The notes under the pieces are model-generated. The model saw only the letters and a program-made list of their open reading frames with translations. It did not search any database and was not told the DNA's origin. The translations under genes and the position numbers were made by a program. A stretch of 64,000 nt of DNA, taken from assembly GCA_020161795.1 (NCBI GenBank), contig JAIUOR010000066.1, positions 26,654 to 90,653 on the forward strand, read 5' to 3'. Shown piece after piece: positions 36,314 to 46,694 of this stretch (position 1 is the first letter of the stretch; each line of letters opens with the position of its first letter). Origin of the DNA: Actinomycetota bacterium. Its GTDB lineage: Bacteria; Actinomycetota; Actinomycetes; Propionibacteriales; Propionibacteriaceae.

Positions 36314-37003
36314 ATCAGCACTGAACCGCGTATCAACGAACGCATCCATGTACCCGAGGTGCGCCTGGTCGGCCCTGCCGGCGAACAGGTCGGCATCGTG
36401 CGGATCGACGACGCTCTGCGTTTGGCCCGGGAGGCCGATCTCGACCTGGTCGAGGTCGCGCCGATGGCGCGTCCCCCGGTCGCCAAGCTCATGGACTACG
36501 GCAAGTTCAAGTACGAGGCAGCCCAGAAGGCGCGCGAATCGCGCCGCAACCAGACCAACACCGTCATCAAAGAGATGAAGCTGCGGCCCAAGATCGACAG
36601 CCACGACTACGAGACCAAGAAGGGTCACGTCGTGCGCTTCCTCAAGGCCGGCGACAAGGTGAAGATCACGATCATGTTCCGGGGCCGGGAGCAGAGCCGT
36701 CCCGAGCTCGGGTTCAACCTGCTGAAGAAGCTGGCCGACGATGTCGCCGAGGACGGCTTCATCGAGTCCGCGCCCAAGCAGGACGGCCGCAACATGCTGA
36801 TGGTGCTCTCGCCGACCCGCAAGAAGACCGAGGCCAAGGTCGAGGTCGAGGCCGCTAAGGCAGCCAAGGCCGCCAGCCGCGCCGCCAACGCCGAGGCCGA
36901 GCGCACCGAACAGGCCGAGCTGCGGGCGGCGCACGCCGCCGCCGCGGCACCGAAGAAGAAGCGGGGTCCCGCCGACAACATGGACCCCGACGTCGAGCTG
37001 TAG
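36314..37003 (+). CDS. infC: Translation initiation factor IF-3 (AUC start)
   Basis: IF-3 prevents premature subunit joining and checks the initiator tRNA. It is 229 residues: N domain [18 protein letters not shown] and [25 protein letters not shown] domain [20 protein letters not shown] and [15 protein letters not shown]; then a long Ala/Lys/Glu-rich tail found in actinobacteria. No ATG/GTG/TTG fits; GGAGG at 36304-36308 is spaced 5 bases from ATC 36314, and family proteins begin at this residue. Rare start codons are the known basis of IF-3 autoregulation. Confidence 0.92.
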   Translation: MSTEPRINERIHVPEVRLVGPAGEQVGIVRIDDALRLAREADLDLVEVAPMARPPVAKLMDYGKFKYEAAQKARESRRNQTNTVIKEMKLRPKIDSHDYETKKGHVVRFLKAGDKVKITIMFRGREQSRPELGFNLLKKLADDVAEDGFIESAPKQDGRNMLMVLSPTRKKTEAKVEVEAAKAAKAASRAANAEAERTEQAELRAAHAAAAAPKKKRGPADNMDPDVEL

Positions 37004-37024
37004 TAATCAGGAGAAAGAGACACC

Positions 37025-37228
37025 ATGCCCAAGATGAAGACCCATTCCGGTGCCAAGAAGCGCTTCCGCGTGACCGGCTCCGGCAAGGTGATGCACCGCC
37101 AGGCCGGCAAGATGCACCTCAACGAGCACAAGCCGACCAGCCGTACCCGTCGTCTCGACGGCGACAAGGTCGTGGCTCCCGGCGATGCCAAGAAGGCAAA
37201 GCGTCTCCTCGCCGGCTACGGCAAGTAA
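37025..37228 (+). CDS. rpmI: 50S ribosomal protein L35
   Basis: L35, 67 residues, conserved throughout ([37 protein letters not shown]). AGGAGAAAGAGACACC precedes the ATG. In operon with infC and rplT. Confidence 0.97.
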   Translation: MPKMKTHSGAKKRFRVTGSGKVMHRQAGKMHLNEHKPTSRTRRLDGDKVVAPGDAKKAKRLLAGYGK

Positions 37229-37253
37229 CCCCCGATTCTTCAAGGAGTAAGTC

Positions 37254-37619
37254 ATGGCACGAGTGAAGCGCGCAGTCAATGCGCAGAAGAAGCGTCGTGA
37301 GGTTCTCGAGCAGGCGTCCGGTTACCGCGGCCAGCGCTCGCGGCTCTACCGCAAGGCCAAGGAGCAGCTGCTCCACAGCTACACCTACAGCTACCGGGAT
37401 CGTCGCGCCCGCAAGGGCGACTTCCGGTCGCTGTGGATCCAGCGGATCAACGCGGCCGCCCGCGAGGACGGCATGACCTACAACCGATTTATCAACGGCC
37501 TGAAGAACGCCGGCGTTGAGGTGGATCGCAAGAACCTGGCCGAGCTGGCCGTCTCCGATCCCAAGGCGTTCACCGCGCTGGTGGAGATCGCCAAAGCGAA
37601 CCAGGCCCAGGCAGCCTGA
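37254..37619 (+). CDS. rplT: 50S ribosomal protein L20
   Basis: L20, 121 residues, needed early in 50S assembly and, in several bacteria, a repressor of its own operon. Conserved segments are [38 protein letters not shown] and [31 protein letters not shown] precedes the ATG. Confidence 0.97.
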   Translation: MARVKRAVNAQKKRREVLEQASGYRGQRSRLYRKAKEQLLHSYTYSYRDRRARKGDFRSLWIQRINAAAREDGMTYNRFINGLKNAGVEVDRKNLAELAVSDPKAFTALVEIAKANQAQAA

Positions 37620-37634
37620 CTCGGTTATCACTTC

Positions 37635-37666
37635 TCCAGCGCGGTTCGGATACGGACCGCGCTGGA
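37635..37666 (+). terminator. Hairpin between rplT and the rRNA methylase gene
   Basis: TCCAGCGCGGT (37635-37645) and ACCGCGCTGGA (37656-37666) are perfect complements. No U-run follows, so it may be a terminator, attenuator or mRNA stabiliser. Confidence 0.5.
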
Positions 37667-37692
37667 ACCAATTGCCCAGGAGGTGTGCGTCG

Positions 37693-38559
37693 ATGATCGC
37701 CGCGCCCATCGAGTTGCCCGAACCGAGCCAGGCCAGCCTGCGAGCGGCCCGCGCGCTGCAGCGCCGTGCCACCCGTAAGGAGACCGGTAAGTTCCTCGTC
37801 GAGGGACGCCAGGCCGTCCGGGAGGCGCTCGCCTCCCCAGGGGTGGTGGAGGAGGTCTACTTCCGCTGGGACGCGGTGATCGCCAACACCGATCTGCTGG
37901 ATGCCGCCAAGGCCTCCGGGGTGCCGTACTACGCGGTGAGCGAGCAGAACCTGGCCACCATCACCGACACCGTGACCCCGCAGGGGGTGGTGGCGGTCGC
38001 GCACGCGATCGACGTCCCGCTCCACACCGTGCTGTACAAGAAGCCGCCGAAGCCGGACAAGCAGCCCAAGCCGAAGCATCGCCGCAAGAATGTCTCGCTC
38101 GTGGTGATCTGTGCCCAGGTGCGCGATCCCGGCAATGCCGGCACGGTCATCCGCTGCGCCGACGCCTTCGGTGCCGATGCGGTGATCCTGAGCTCGGACT
38201 CGGTCGAGGTGTACAACCCGAAGACCGTTCGGGCCTCGGTGGGCAGCCTCTTCCACCTCCCGATCGTGGTCGGCGTCGATCTGGCCGAGGCGATCGCGGC
38301 CTGCCGTGACGCCGGCATGCAGATCTTCGCCACCGACGGAATGGCCGGCACCGACCTGACCGACCTCGACGACGATCTCGGGCGGCCCACCGCCTGGGTG
38401 ATGGGCAACGAGTCCTGGGGGCTGCCGGTGGAGCACCTGGCGCTGGCCGACCGGACGGTGGCGGTGCCGATCTACGGTCACGCCGAAAGCCTCAACCTCG
38501 CGACCGCCGCCGCGGTCTGCCTCTACGCCAGCGCGAGCGCGCAGCGGGCGTCGAACTGA
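37693..38559 (+). CDS. SpoU-family RNA 2'-O-methyltransferase (TsnR-like)
   Basis: Probably methylates a ribose in 23S rRNA. It is 288 residues: an N-terminal substrate-binding domain (ARALQRRATRKETGKFLVEG), a Lys/Pro-rich insertion (KKPPKPDKQPKPKHRRK), and the SPOUT knot (AQVRDPGNAGTVIRCADAFG, TAWVMGNESWGLPVEH, VPIYGHAESLNLATAAAVCLY). AGGAGGTG lies about 8 bases before the ATG. Position before pheS is conserved in actinobacteria. Target site unproved. Confidence 0.9.
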   Translation: MIAAPIELPEPSQASLRAARALQRRATRKETGKFLVEGRQAVREALASPGVVEEVYFRWDAVIANTDLLDAAKASGVPYYAVSEQNLATITDTVTPQGVVAVAHAIDVPLHTVLYKKPPKPDKQPKPKHRRKNVSLVVICAQVRDPGNAGTVIRCADAFGADAVILSSDSVEVYNPKTVRASVGSLFHLPIVVGVDLAEAIAACRDAGMQIFATDGMAGTDLTDLDDDLGRPTAWVMGNESWGLPVEHLALADRTVAVPIYGHAESLNLATAAAVCLYASASAQRASN

Positions 38560-38570
38560 AAGGACCGACC

Positions 38571-39640
<1,070 letters not shown>

Positions 39641-39644
<4 letters not shown>

Positions 39645-42145
39645 GGGCGCCACTGGGCTGGCTGCGCGAGTGGACCGCGCTTCCGGAGTCGATGACCGGA
39701 CGGGAACTGGCCGAGGTGCTGATCCGCGCCGGGCTGGAGGTCGAGACGGTCGACGAGGCCGGTGCCGAGATCACCGGACCGGTCGTGGTCGGGCGCGTCC
39801 TGAAGTCGGTCGATGAGCCGCAGAAGAACGGCAAGACCATCCGCTGGGTGCAGGTCGACGTGGGCCTCCAACACAACGAACCGCATCCCGACTATCCGCA
39901 GGGTTGCCGCTCGGTGGTGTGCGGGGCGCACAACTTCGCCGCCGGCGACCTGGTCGTGGTCTCGCTGCCCGGCTCGGTGCTGGCCGGCGGGTTCGCCATC
40001 AGCGCCCGCAAGACCTACGGCCACGTCTCCGACGGCATGATCTGTGCCGAGGACGAGCTGGGGATCGGCCACGACCACACCGGCATCATCGTGCTGCCGG
40101 CGGACGCCGGGCTGGCGCCGGGCGACGATCCGTCCGGCATCCTGCTGCTGCGCGACGACATCCTCGACATCGACGTCTCACCAGACATCGGCTACTGCCT
40201 GTCGATCCGCGGGCTGGCTCGCGAATCCGCCCAGAACCTGGGCCTGGCCTTCACCGACGTGGTGGATCGCGCCACACCCGCGTCCAAGGCGGACGGTTAC
40301 CCGGTCGTCCTGGACGATCCGGCCTGCCCACTGTTCGTCGCGCTGACCGTGACCGGCATCGACCCGGCCCGTCCCACCCCGCGCTGGATGGCGCGCCGGC
40401 TCACCATGGCCGGGATGCGTTCGATCTCGCTGGCGGTCGACATCACCAACTACGTGATGCTGGAGACCGGGCAGCCGCTGCACGCCTACGACGCCACCAA
40501 GTTGGCCGGCCCGATCCGGGTGCGCAAGGCCACCGGGGGGGAGCAGATCGTCACCCTGGACGATGTCACCCGCACCCTGCACGCCGACGACCTGCTGATC
40601 ACCGACGACTCCGGCCCGATCGGCATCGCCGGGGTGATGGGCGGGGCGACCACCGAGATCGACGCCGCCACCACCGACATCGTGCTGGAGGCCGCGCACT
40701 TCGACTCCTCCAGCATCGGCTGGACGCTGCGCCGCCACAACCTGCCCTCGGAGGCGTCCAAGCGGTTCCACCGCGGGGTCGACCCCGATGCCGCCTATGC
40801 CGCCGCGCACCGGGCCGCCCGGCTGCTGGTGGAGCTCGCCGGCGGCACCCTGTCGGCCGCCGAGACCGTGGCCGGCGCCGTGCCGGCGATGCCCACCCAG
40901 GCCATTCCCGCCGGCCTTCCCGCTCGCATCCTCGGCACACCGGTGAGCGCCGAGCAGGTCGCGGAGATCCTGCGCGCCTCCGGCGTGGTGGTCGAGGTGT
41001 CCGGGGACGCGTTCCGGCTGCTCCCGCCCACCTGGCGTCCGGATCTGCGCGATCCGTACGACTACGTCGAGGAGGTCGGTCGCAAGCTCGGCTTCGACAC
41101 CCTGCCGGCGCCGGTGCCGCGGGCTCCGGTCGGGCGCGGCTACACCCCCGAGCAGCGGGCCCGCCGGGCGATCAACGCCGCGGCGGTGGCAGCCGGCTTC
41201 GTCGAGGTGCTCAGCTTCCCGTTCAGCTCCGCGGAGGACCTGGATCGGATGGGCGTGGCCGCCGACGACCGGCGGCGTGCTCTGGTGCGGTTGCACAATC
41301 CACTGGCCGAGACCCAGCCCGATCTGCGCACCACGATGCTGCCAGGGCTCTTCGCCGCGATCGCGCGCAACACCTCGCGCGGCAACGACGACCTGGCGCT
41401 GTTCGAGGTCGGGCGGGTCTTCTTCGCCGGCGACGGCACGGCAGCCCCGATACCCGGGGTGGCCGGGCGTCCCAGCGCGGACGAGCTGGCCGCCATCGAG
41501 GCGGCGCTGCCGACCCAGCCCCGGCACTTCGGTGCGGTGCTGACCGGCTACTGGCGGCGTCCAGGCTGGCAGGGAGCAGGCATCCCGGCCGGCTGGGAGC
41601 AGGCCTTCGCTCTGGCGGACATCGTTGCCGGAGCGGTCGGCGCCACCCTGGAGCGGTCGTCGTCCGACCGTGCGCCGTGGCATCCCGGCCGGTGCGCGGC
41701 GCTGACGGTGGCCGGTGAGGTCATCGGCCATGCCGGAGAACTGCACCCGACGGTGTGCCGCGATTTCGGGCTTCCGGCGCGTACCGCGGCGGTCGAACTC
41801 GACCTGGATGCGCTGATCCGGCTGGCGCCGGCGCGCGGCAGCATCACCGCTGTGTCGTCCCACCCGGTGGCGAAGGAGGACGTCGCGCTGGTCGTGGCCG
41901 ACGACGTCCCGGTCGCCCAGGTGAAGCAGGCACTCAGCGAGGGTGCCGGCGACCTGCTGGAATCGCTGGCGCTGTTCGACATCTACACCGGCAGCCAGGT
42001 GCCCGCGGGGCACCGGTCGCTGGCCTTCGCACTGCGGTTCCGCGCCCCGGACCGGACGCTGACCGACGCCGAGACCGCCGCTGCCAGGGGTGCTGCGGTG
42101 GCCCGGGCAGCTGCGGCCACCGGAGCGGAGCTCCGCGCCTTCTAG
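39641..42145 (+). CDS. pheT: Phenylalanine-tRNA ligase beta subunit
   Basis: tRNA-binding and editing subunit, 834 residues. It carries an EMAP-type tRNA-binding domain (CRSVVCGAHNFAAGDLVVVSLPG), B3/B4 editing domain (TNYVMLETGQPLHAYDATKL), B5 domain (WRPDLRDPYDYVEEVGRKLGFD), the core-like region and a C-terminal FDX-ACB anticodon-binding domain (SHPVAKEDVALVVADDVP, RSLAFALRFRAPDRTLTDAE). Its stop overlaps the stop of the convergent GH1 gene by 4 bases. Confidence 0.97.
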
Positions 42146-43371
42146 TCGCGCTTCGCCAGCCGCTGGTAATGGGCGTAGGCCTCGTTGCGGACCCGCTGGA
42201 GTCGATTGTCCGGCCCCCGGACGAGATCGACCAGACCGAACTGGATGCGGAAGTCGTCCAGCGGACGGGTGTCGAAGCGGTACTCCCACTCGAACATGTC
42301 GAGCATCGGGAACCAGAACGCCGCGACGAGGTCGATGCCCTCGGCGCGCAGTTCGGAGGCTGCGGAGGCCAGATCGTCGAGCCAGGCGATCTTCTCCGCC
42401 GGGTCGGCGGTAGGCCGTGAGGTCTCCGTGATCGCCAGCGGCAACCGATACCGTCCGGCGTACGCGCGAACCTGTTCGAGAAGCCCCTGGCGGCCCGCCT
42501 CGACCGGCAGGCTTCGTCCGCTCTCGGCATCGAAACGCTGCCTGGTGAAGCCGGGGTAGTAGTTGATGCCCAGGACGTCCGGGACGGTCGGCTCGGCCGC
42601 GAAGCCGTCCAGCTGGGCTTCGCCGGCGCCGTTCTCCAGCAGGTAGGGCCGCAGGACGTGCGCTTCGCCGACGCGACCGAAGAGCAGGTCCGTCATCACG
42701 AACCGCCACTCGTCCAGGAACTCCTTGGGACGGGCGGAACCGAAGTCTCCCTCCCACTGGAAGCCGGCGTCCACGTGCACGATCGTCGCGGCCGGATCCG
42801 CCGCGCGAATCGCGGCCTGGCTACGGCGCATGCCCTCCACGAGGATCATGGCCAGACGGACGAAACCGCTGTCACCGGTCAGGTAGGGCGGCCAGGCGCC
42901 CCGGTACCCGCACCACTCGGCGTTCACCATGGGTTCGTTGAGCGGGGTGTAGTCGTGGAAGACGCCGCGGTAGCGGCCGGCGACCTCGCCGGCGTACCGG
43001 GCCACCAGCTCGGGGTAGCGCGGGTCGAGGAAGGAGTTCTCCAGCCAGAGCGGGGTTCCGTAGTGCATCAGGTCGACAACGCACCGCAGGCCGAGCCGAT
43101 CCATCTCGCCGGCGACCTGGTCGATCCAGCGGAAGTCGAAGGCACCGTCCGACGGCTCGGTCAGATACCAGGGGATGCCCCAGCGGATGAGTTCGGCGCC
43201 GGCTTCCGCCGCCAGGGCCAGGTCGGTCCGCCAGTTCTCGTAGTGCTGGGTGAGCTCGTACAGGTCGAGCTTGCGATGCCCCGGACGTTCCTGCGGGATG
43301 AAGGTGTCCTCGATGCCCACGCCGTAGTGGAAACGTCCGTCGGCGTACCAGGGTGGAGTTGCGGCGTTCAT
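42142..43371 (-). CDS. Glycoside hydrolase family 1 enzyme (beta-glycosidase-like)
   Basis: A 409-residue GH1-like retaining glycosidase, probably cytoplasmic. The acid/base Glu is in DYTPLNEPMVNAEW (about residue 160) and the nucleophile Glu in LPLAITETSRPT (about 310). FHYGVGIEDTFIPQER and ELIRWGIPWYLTEP are the start of the barrel. It is shorter than classic GH1 (440-480), so it is a divergent member. It is the last gene of the ABC importer operon, 11 bases after the permease, so it probably hydrolyses the imported sugar. Confidence 0.8.
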   Translation of the reverse strand: MNAATPPWYADGRFHYGVGIEDTFIPQERPGHRKLDLYELTQHYENWRTDLALAAEAGAELIRWGIPWYLTEPSDGAFDFRWIDQVAGEMDRLGLRCVVDLMHYGTPLWLENSFLDPRYPELVARYAGEVAGRYRGVFHDYTPLNEPMVNAEWCGYRGAWPPYLTGDSGFVRLAMILVEGMRRSQAAIRAADPAATIVHVDAGFQWEGDFGSARPKEFLDEWRFVMTDLLFGRVGEAHVLRPYLLENGAGEAQLDGFAAEPTVPDVLGINYYPGFTRQRFDAESGRSLPVEAGRQGLLEQVRAYAGRYRLPLAITETSRPTADPAEKIAWLDDLASAASELRAEGIDLVAAFWFPMLDMFEWEYRFDTRPLDDFRIQFGLVDLVRGPDNRLQRVRNEAYAHYQRLAKRD

Positions 43372-43382
43372 GGTTGGTCCTC

Positions 43383-44234
43383 TCACTTCATTCCGGTCGT
43401 GGCGATGCCGGTCACGAAGGACTTCTGGATGATCAGGAAGAAGATCACGACGGGCGCCAGCGCCAGCACCGAGCCGGCCATCAGCAGCCCGTATTCCACC
43501 ACGTGCTGGCCGACGAACATCGCCAGGCCGGCCGGCAGCGTCGAGCTGGCGATGTCCCGGGACATGATCAGCGGCCACAGCAGGTCGTTCCAGTTGTACT
43601 GGAAGTGGAAGAGCCCCAGCGTGAGCAGCGCGGGTTTGGCGAGCGGGGTGATGATGCGCGCGAAGATGCCCCACTCCGAGGCGCCGTCCATGCGTGCCGC
43701 CTCGTCCAGGTCCTTGGGCAGGGAGAGATAGAACTGCCGCATGAAGAAGATCCCGAAGGCGTTGGTCATGCGCGGTGCGATCATGCCGGGCAGAGTGCCG
43801 GCCAGGTTCATGCTGCCCAGCAGGTCGTAGAGCGGGATCAGCGTCACCTGGAACGGCACCATCAGCATGATCATCACCAGCACGAACACCGCATTCCGGC
43901 CGCGGAACTCCAGGCGGGCCAGCGCGTACCCCATCATGGAGTCGAACAGCAGCGAGACGATCGTCACGCCGCCGGCGAAGATGATCGTGTTGAGGTAGAG
44001 CCGGGCGAACGGGATCGCGTCCCAGATGTCGACGAAGTGCTGCAGCGTGAGTGCTCTGGGGAACAGGCTCGGTGGGTACGCGACGACGTCGGCCTCCGGC
44101 CGGAACGCGGTGAAGACCATCCAGATGATCGGGAGCAGGACGGCCAGTCCGATCGCGATGCCGCACACTCCCAGCAGCCACCAGTGGAGGGTGTGCAGCG
44201 ACGTGCTCCTGCGGCGGGTGGTGGGTTCGGTCAT
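43383..44234 (-). CDS. Carbohydrate ABC transporter permease (MalG-type)
   Basis: A 283-residue inner-membrane permease of a CUT1 sugar importer, with six predicted helices. The EAA loop that docks the ATPase is LPKDLDEAARMDGASEWGIF. WWLLGVCGIAIGLAVLLPIIWMVF is helix 1. Its ATG shares a base with the stop of the upstream permease. No ATPase gene is present, so a shared MsiK-type ATPase encoded elsewhere is likely. Confidence 0.92.
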   Translation of the reverse strand: MTEPTTRRRSTSLHTLHWWLLGVCGIAIGLAVLLPIIWMVFTAFRPEADVVAYPPSLFPRALTLQHFVDIWDAIPFARLYLNTIIFAGGVTIVSLLFDSMMGYALARLEFRGRNAVFVLVMIMLMVPFQVTLIPLYDLLGSMNLAGTLPGMIAPRMTNAFGIFFMRQFYLSLPKDLDEAARMDGASEWGIFARIITPLAKPALLTLGLFHFQYNWNDLLWPLIMSRDIASSTLPAGLAMFVGQHVVEYGLLMAGSVLALAPVVIFFLIIQKSFVTGIATTGMK

Positions 44235-45163
44235 CAGTAGGTCACCGCCCGCTTGCGGAAGTAGCCGAACTGCAGCATCGACAGGACGAAGACCAGCACC
44301 ATCAGCACCCACGAGACGGCGGCGCCGTAGCCCAGTTCGAGGTTCTGGAAGCCGACCCGATAGATCAGCATGACGAGCGTCTCGGTGGTGAAGAACGGCC
44401 CGCCATGGGTCATCACCTGGATCTGGTCGAAGACCTGGATGGTCGCGATCACGGCCATGATCGTCACGAGCATGGTCTGATTGGAAAGCAGGGGCCAGGT
44501 GATGTGGCGGAAGCGGTGCCAAGGCCCCGCTCCGTCGATGCGGGCGGCCTCGTACAGCTCTTGGGGAATGGACTGCAGGCCCGCCAGGTACATCACCATG
44601 TAGAAGCCCATGGACTTCCACACCCCGACCATCATGACCGCCGGCATGGCCAGCGCCGGATCGGCCAGCCATCCCTGCTCGGCCACGATGCCGATCCTGC
44701 CCAGCCAGTAGGTGATCAGGCCGATGTTCGCATCCAGCAGGAAGGTCCAGGCGAAGGAGATGATCGCCATCGACACGATGAACGGCAGGAAGATCGCCGT
44801 GCGTACGAAGCCCCGGGCCAGCATCGACTGGTTGAGCAGCAGCGCCAGCAGCAGCGCCAGCACCACCGTGAGCGGGGTCACCACCACGGCGTAGACGGCG
44901 GTGTTGCTCAGGGCGTTCCAGACCTCAGGATCCTGAACGAGCCGGAGGTAGTTGTCCAGGCCGATCCATTCGGCGGGCTGGATGCGGTTGTACCGGGTGA
45001 ACGACAGGTAGGCGGACTGGGCCAGCGGCCAGACCATGAAGACCGCGATCACGGCCAGCGAGGGTGCCATGAACAGCCAGGCTGCCCGTTCCCTTCTCCG
45101 CCGGGCGGTGCCGGACCGTCGCGGCGCTGCGACCGTCGCTGAATCTGCCAGAGCTTGCCTCAT
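44234..45163 (-). CDS. Carbohydrate ABC transporter permease (MalF-type)
   Basis: A 309-residue permease, partner of the MalG-type protein. Helix 1 is AAWLFMAPSLAVIAVFMVWPL. The EAA loop is IPQELYEAARIDGAGPWHRF. ATG 45163 is chosen because GAAGGGAAG precedes it; a GTG seven codons upstream is the alternative. Confidence 0.92.
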   Translation of the reverse strand: MRQALADSATVAAPRRSGTARRRRERAAWLFMAPSLAVIAVFMVWPLAQSAYLSFTRYNRIQPAEWIGLDNYLRLVQDPEVWNALSNTAVYAVVVTPLTVVLALLLALLLNQSMLARGFVRTAIFLPFIVSMAIISFAWTFLLDANIGLITYWLGRIGIVAEQGWLADPALAMPAVMMVGVWKSMGFYMVMYLAGLQSIPQELYEAARIDGAGPWHRFRHITWPLLSNQTMLVTIMAVIATIQVFDQIQVMTHGGPFFTTETLVMLIYRVGFQNLELGYGAAVSWVLMVLVFVLSMLQFGYFRKRAVTY

Positions 45164-45183
45164 CGCTTCCCTTCCCTCGGCCA

Positions 45184-45214
45184 CGAGGGGGCCGGCGCGC
45201 TGCCGACCCCCTCG
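45184..45214 (-). terminator. Intercistronic hairpin between the binding protein and permease genes
   Basis: Arms 45184-45196 and 45202-45214 pair at 12 of 13 positions over a 5-base loop. Such hairpins protect the upstream mRNA or partly stop transcription, keeping the binding protein in excess over the permeases. Confidence 0.65.
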
Positions 45215-45229
45215 TCGAAACCGGTCGGA

Positions 45230-46564
45230 CTAGCCCTTGTCGATCTGGGCCTGGATGTCCTTGGATGCCGCTGTGAAGATATCCTTCACGCTGCCCTTGC
45301 CGTTGAGAACCTTCTGCAGGGCTGGGTGGAAGATGTCGTCGGTGATCGTCCCGGCGTTGGGCACTCCGGCCAGCAGAACCTGGGAGTTCTCCAGCAGTTC
45401 CTTCTGGCCGAAGATCGCGGAGTACTCGTTCTGCAGCTTGTCGGCGGGCACGTCGGTACGGGTGGGCGGGAATCCGGAGCCGTCGGCCCAGGTGATCTGG
45501 CTGTCGACGGAGTTCCAGTAGGTGAAGAAGGTGTAGGCGGCCTTCTTCTGCTCGTCGGTGTTCTTCGCGTTCAACGTGAAGGTCACCACGTTCATCAGGG
45601 TGTCCTGGGCGACCGGACCGGCGAAGGGCCGGGCGAGCCCGAAGTCGATGCCTGCCTCGTTGAATCCGTTCGTCATCCAGGGGCCGACGATCTCCATCGC
45701 GGCCTTGCCGGTCTGGAACAGCTTGTCGGCATCCGCGCCGGCCAGGCCGATGGGGGACACCTTGTTGTCGCGAACCTGCTTGGTCCAGAACTCGAGCGCC
45801 TCGATGGACGCCGGCTCGGCGACGATCGATGTCGTCGCGTCCTCGGAGACGACCCCGCCGCCGTTGTTCCACAGGAACGGTTGGTACATCGGCACGGTCT
45901 CGTGGTCGGCCAGGGCGATCGCGTACTGCTCAGGCTTGCCGTCGCCGTCGGAATCCACGGTGAGCTTGCCGGCCATGTCGGCGAACTCGTCCCAGGTGGT
46001 GGGCGGCTTCTCCGGGTCGAGCCCGGCGGCCTTGAAGAGATCCTTGTTGTAGTACAGCATCATCGGGGCCAGGTTGAACGGGACGCCGTAGTTGGTGCCC
46101 CGGAACTTGCTGGCGTTCACCGCGGCGGACGGCAGCACCGACGTGTCCATGTAGGTGGTGTCGGCGAAGTAGTCGTCCGTCGTCGCCAGCGCGCCGGTCG
46201 CGGCGTACTGCGGCACGCGGGAGGCGTCCATCGCGATGATCTGAGGGCCGTCCGCCGAGGTCACCGAGGTGAGCACCTTCTGGTACAGCTGATCCCACGG
46301 CATGATGTTGGGCTCGATGACGATCTCGGACTGCGACGCGTTGAAGTCGTCGATCACCTGTTGCACCGCCGGGCCGTCCGGCCCGGTCATGCCGTGCCAG
46401 AACTGGAGCTTGACGGGCTCGCCGGTGTTCGCATCGGGCGAAGAAGCCGTACCGGTCGGCTCGGTTGGTGCGGGCTGTTGGGGGGTTCCTTGGCCAGCGC
46501 ATCCGACCGAACCAAGAGCGAGTGCCCCGATCGCAACGACGCTGGCCCACCGGGTAATCCTCAC
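45230..46564 (-). CDS. Extracellular sugar-binding lipoprotein of the ABC importer
   Basis: A 444-residue solute-binding protein. The signal peptide VRITRWASVVAIGALALGSVGC ends in a lipobox with Cys 22, then a Pro/Thr-rich linker. The SBP fold starts at KLQFWHGMTGPDGPAVQQVI and has MPWDQLYQKVLTSVTSADGP, NLAPMMLYYNKDLFKAAG and GKAAMEIVGPWMTNGF. GTG 46564 is preceded by AGGAGG. First gene of the operon; the ligand is an oligosaccharide or glycoside suggested by GH1 and GH2 next to it. Confidence 0.93.
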   Translation of the reverse strand: MRITRWASVVAIGALALGSVGCAGQGTPQQPAPTEPTGTASSPDANTGEPVKLQFWHGMTGPDGPAVQQVIDDFNASQSEIVIEPNIMPWDQLYQKVLTSVTSADGPQIIAMDASRVPQYAATGALATTDDYFADTTYMDTSVLPSAAVNASKFRGTNYGVPFNLAPMMLYYNKDLFKAAGLDPEKPPTTWDEFADMAGKLTVDSDGDGKPEQYAIALADHETVPMYQPFLWNNGGGVVSEDATTSIVAEPASIEALEFWTKQVRDNKVSPIGLAGADADKLFQTGKAAMEIVGPWMTNGFNEAGIDFGLARPFAGPVAQDTLMNVVTFTLNAKNTDEQKKAAYTFFTYWNSVDSQITWADGSGFPPTRTDVPADKLQNEYSAIFGQKELLENSQVLLAGVPNAGTITDDIFHPALQKVLNGKGSVKDIFTAASKDIQAQIDKG

Positions 46565-46584
46565 GTTTGCCTCCTTGCGTGTGA

Positions 46585-46615
46585 AGAATAAGGGTTGTGA
46601 TTGGTAGAGTGTCAA
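46585..46615 (-). promoter_or_regulatory. Promoter of the ABC-GH1 operon
   Basis: On the minus strand TTGACA (46610-46615) is a perfect -35 box; the -10 is TATTCT (46585-46590) or CTTATT/TTATTC with a 17-18 base spacer. AGGAGG follows before the GTG. Confidence 0.65.
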
Positions 46616-46632
46616 CCACTCTTGCAACGTGG
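46616..46632. promoter_or_regulatory. LacI-type operator candidate upstream of the ABC operon -35
   Basis: CCACTCTTGCAACGTGG has a central TTGCAA with CCAC/GTGG flanks. It abuts the -35 box of the importer promoter. Confidence 0.5.
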
Positions 46633-46650
46633 AAAGTAGCGTACTCAACA

Positions 46651-46668
46651 CCTTGCATCGATGCAAGG
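46651..46668. promoter_or_regulatory. LacI-type operator, perfect 18-bp palindrome
   Basis: CCTTGCATCGATGCAAGG, 27 bases before the LacI gene ATG. The TGCATCGATGCA core matches a LacI-family operator and differs by one base from the site at 47777-47788. Confidence 0.75.
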
Positions 46669-46694
46669 GATGGCGGGAGAAAGGGCGGGATTTC

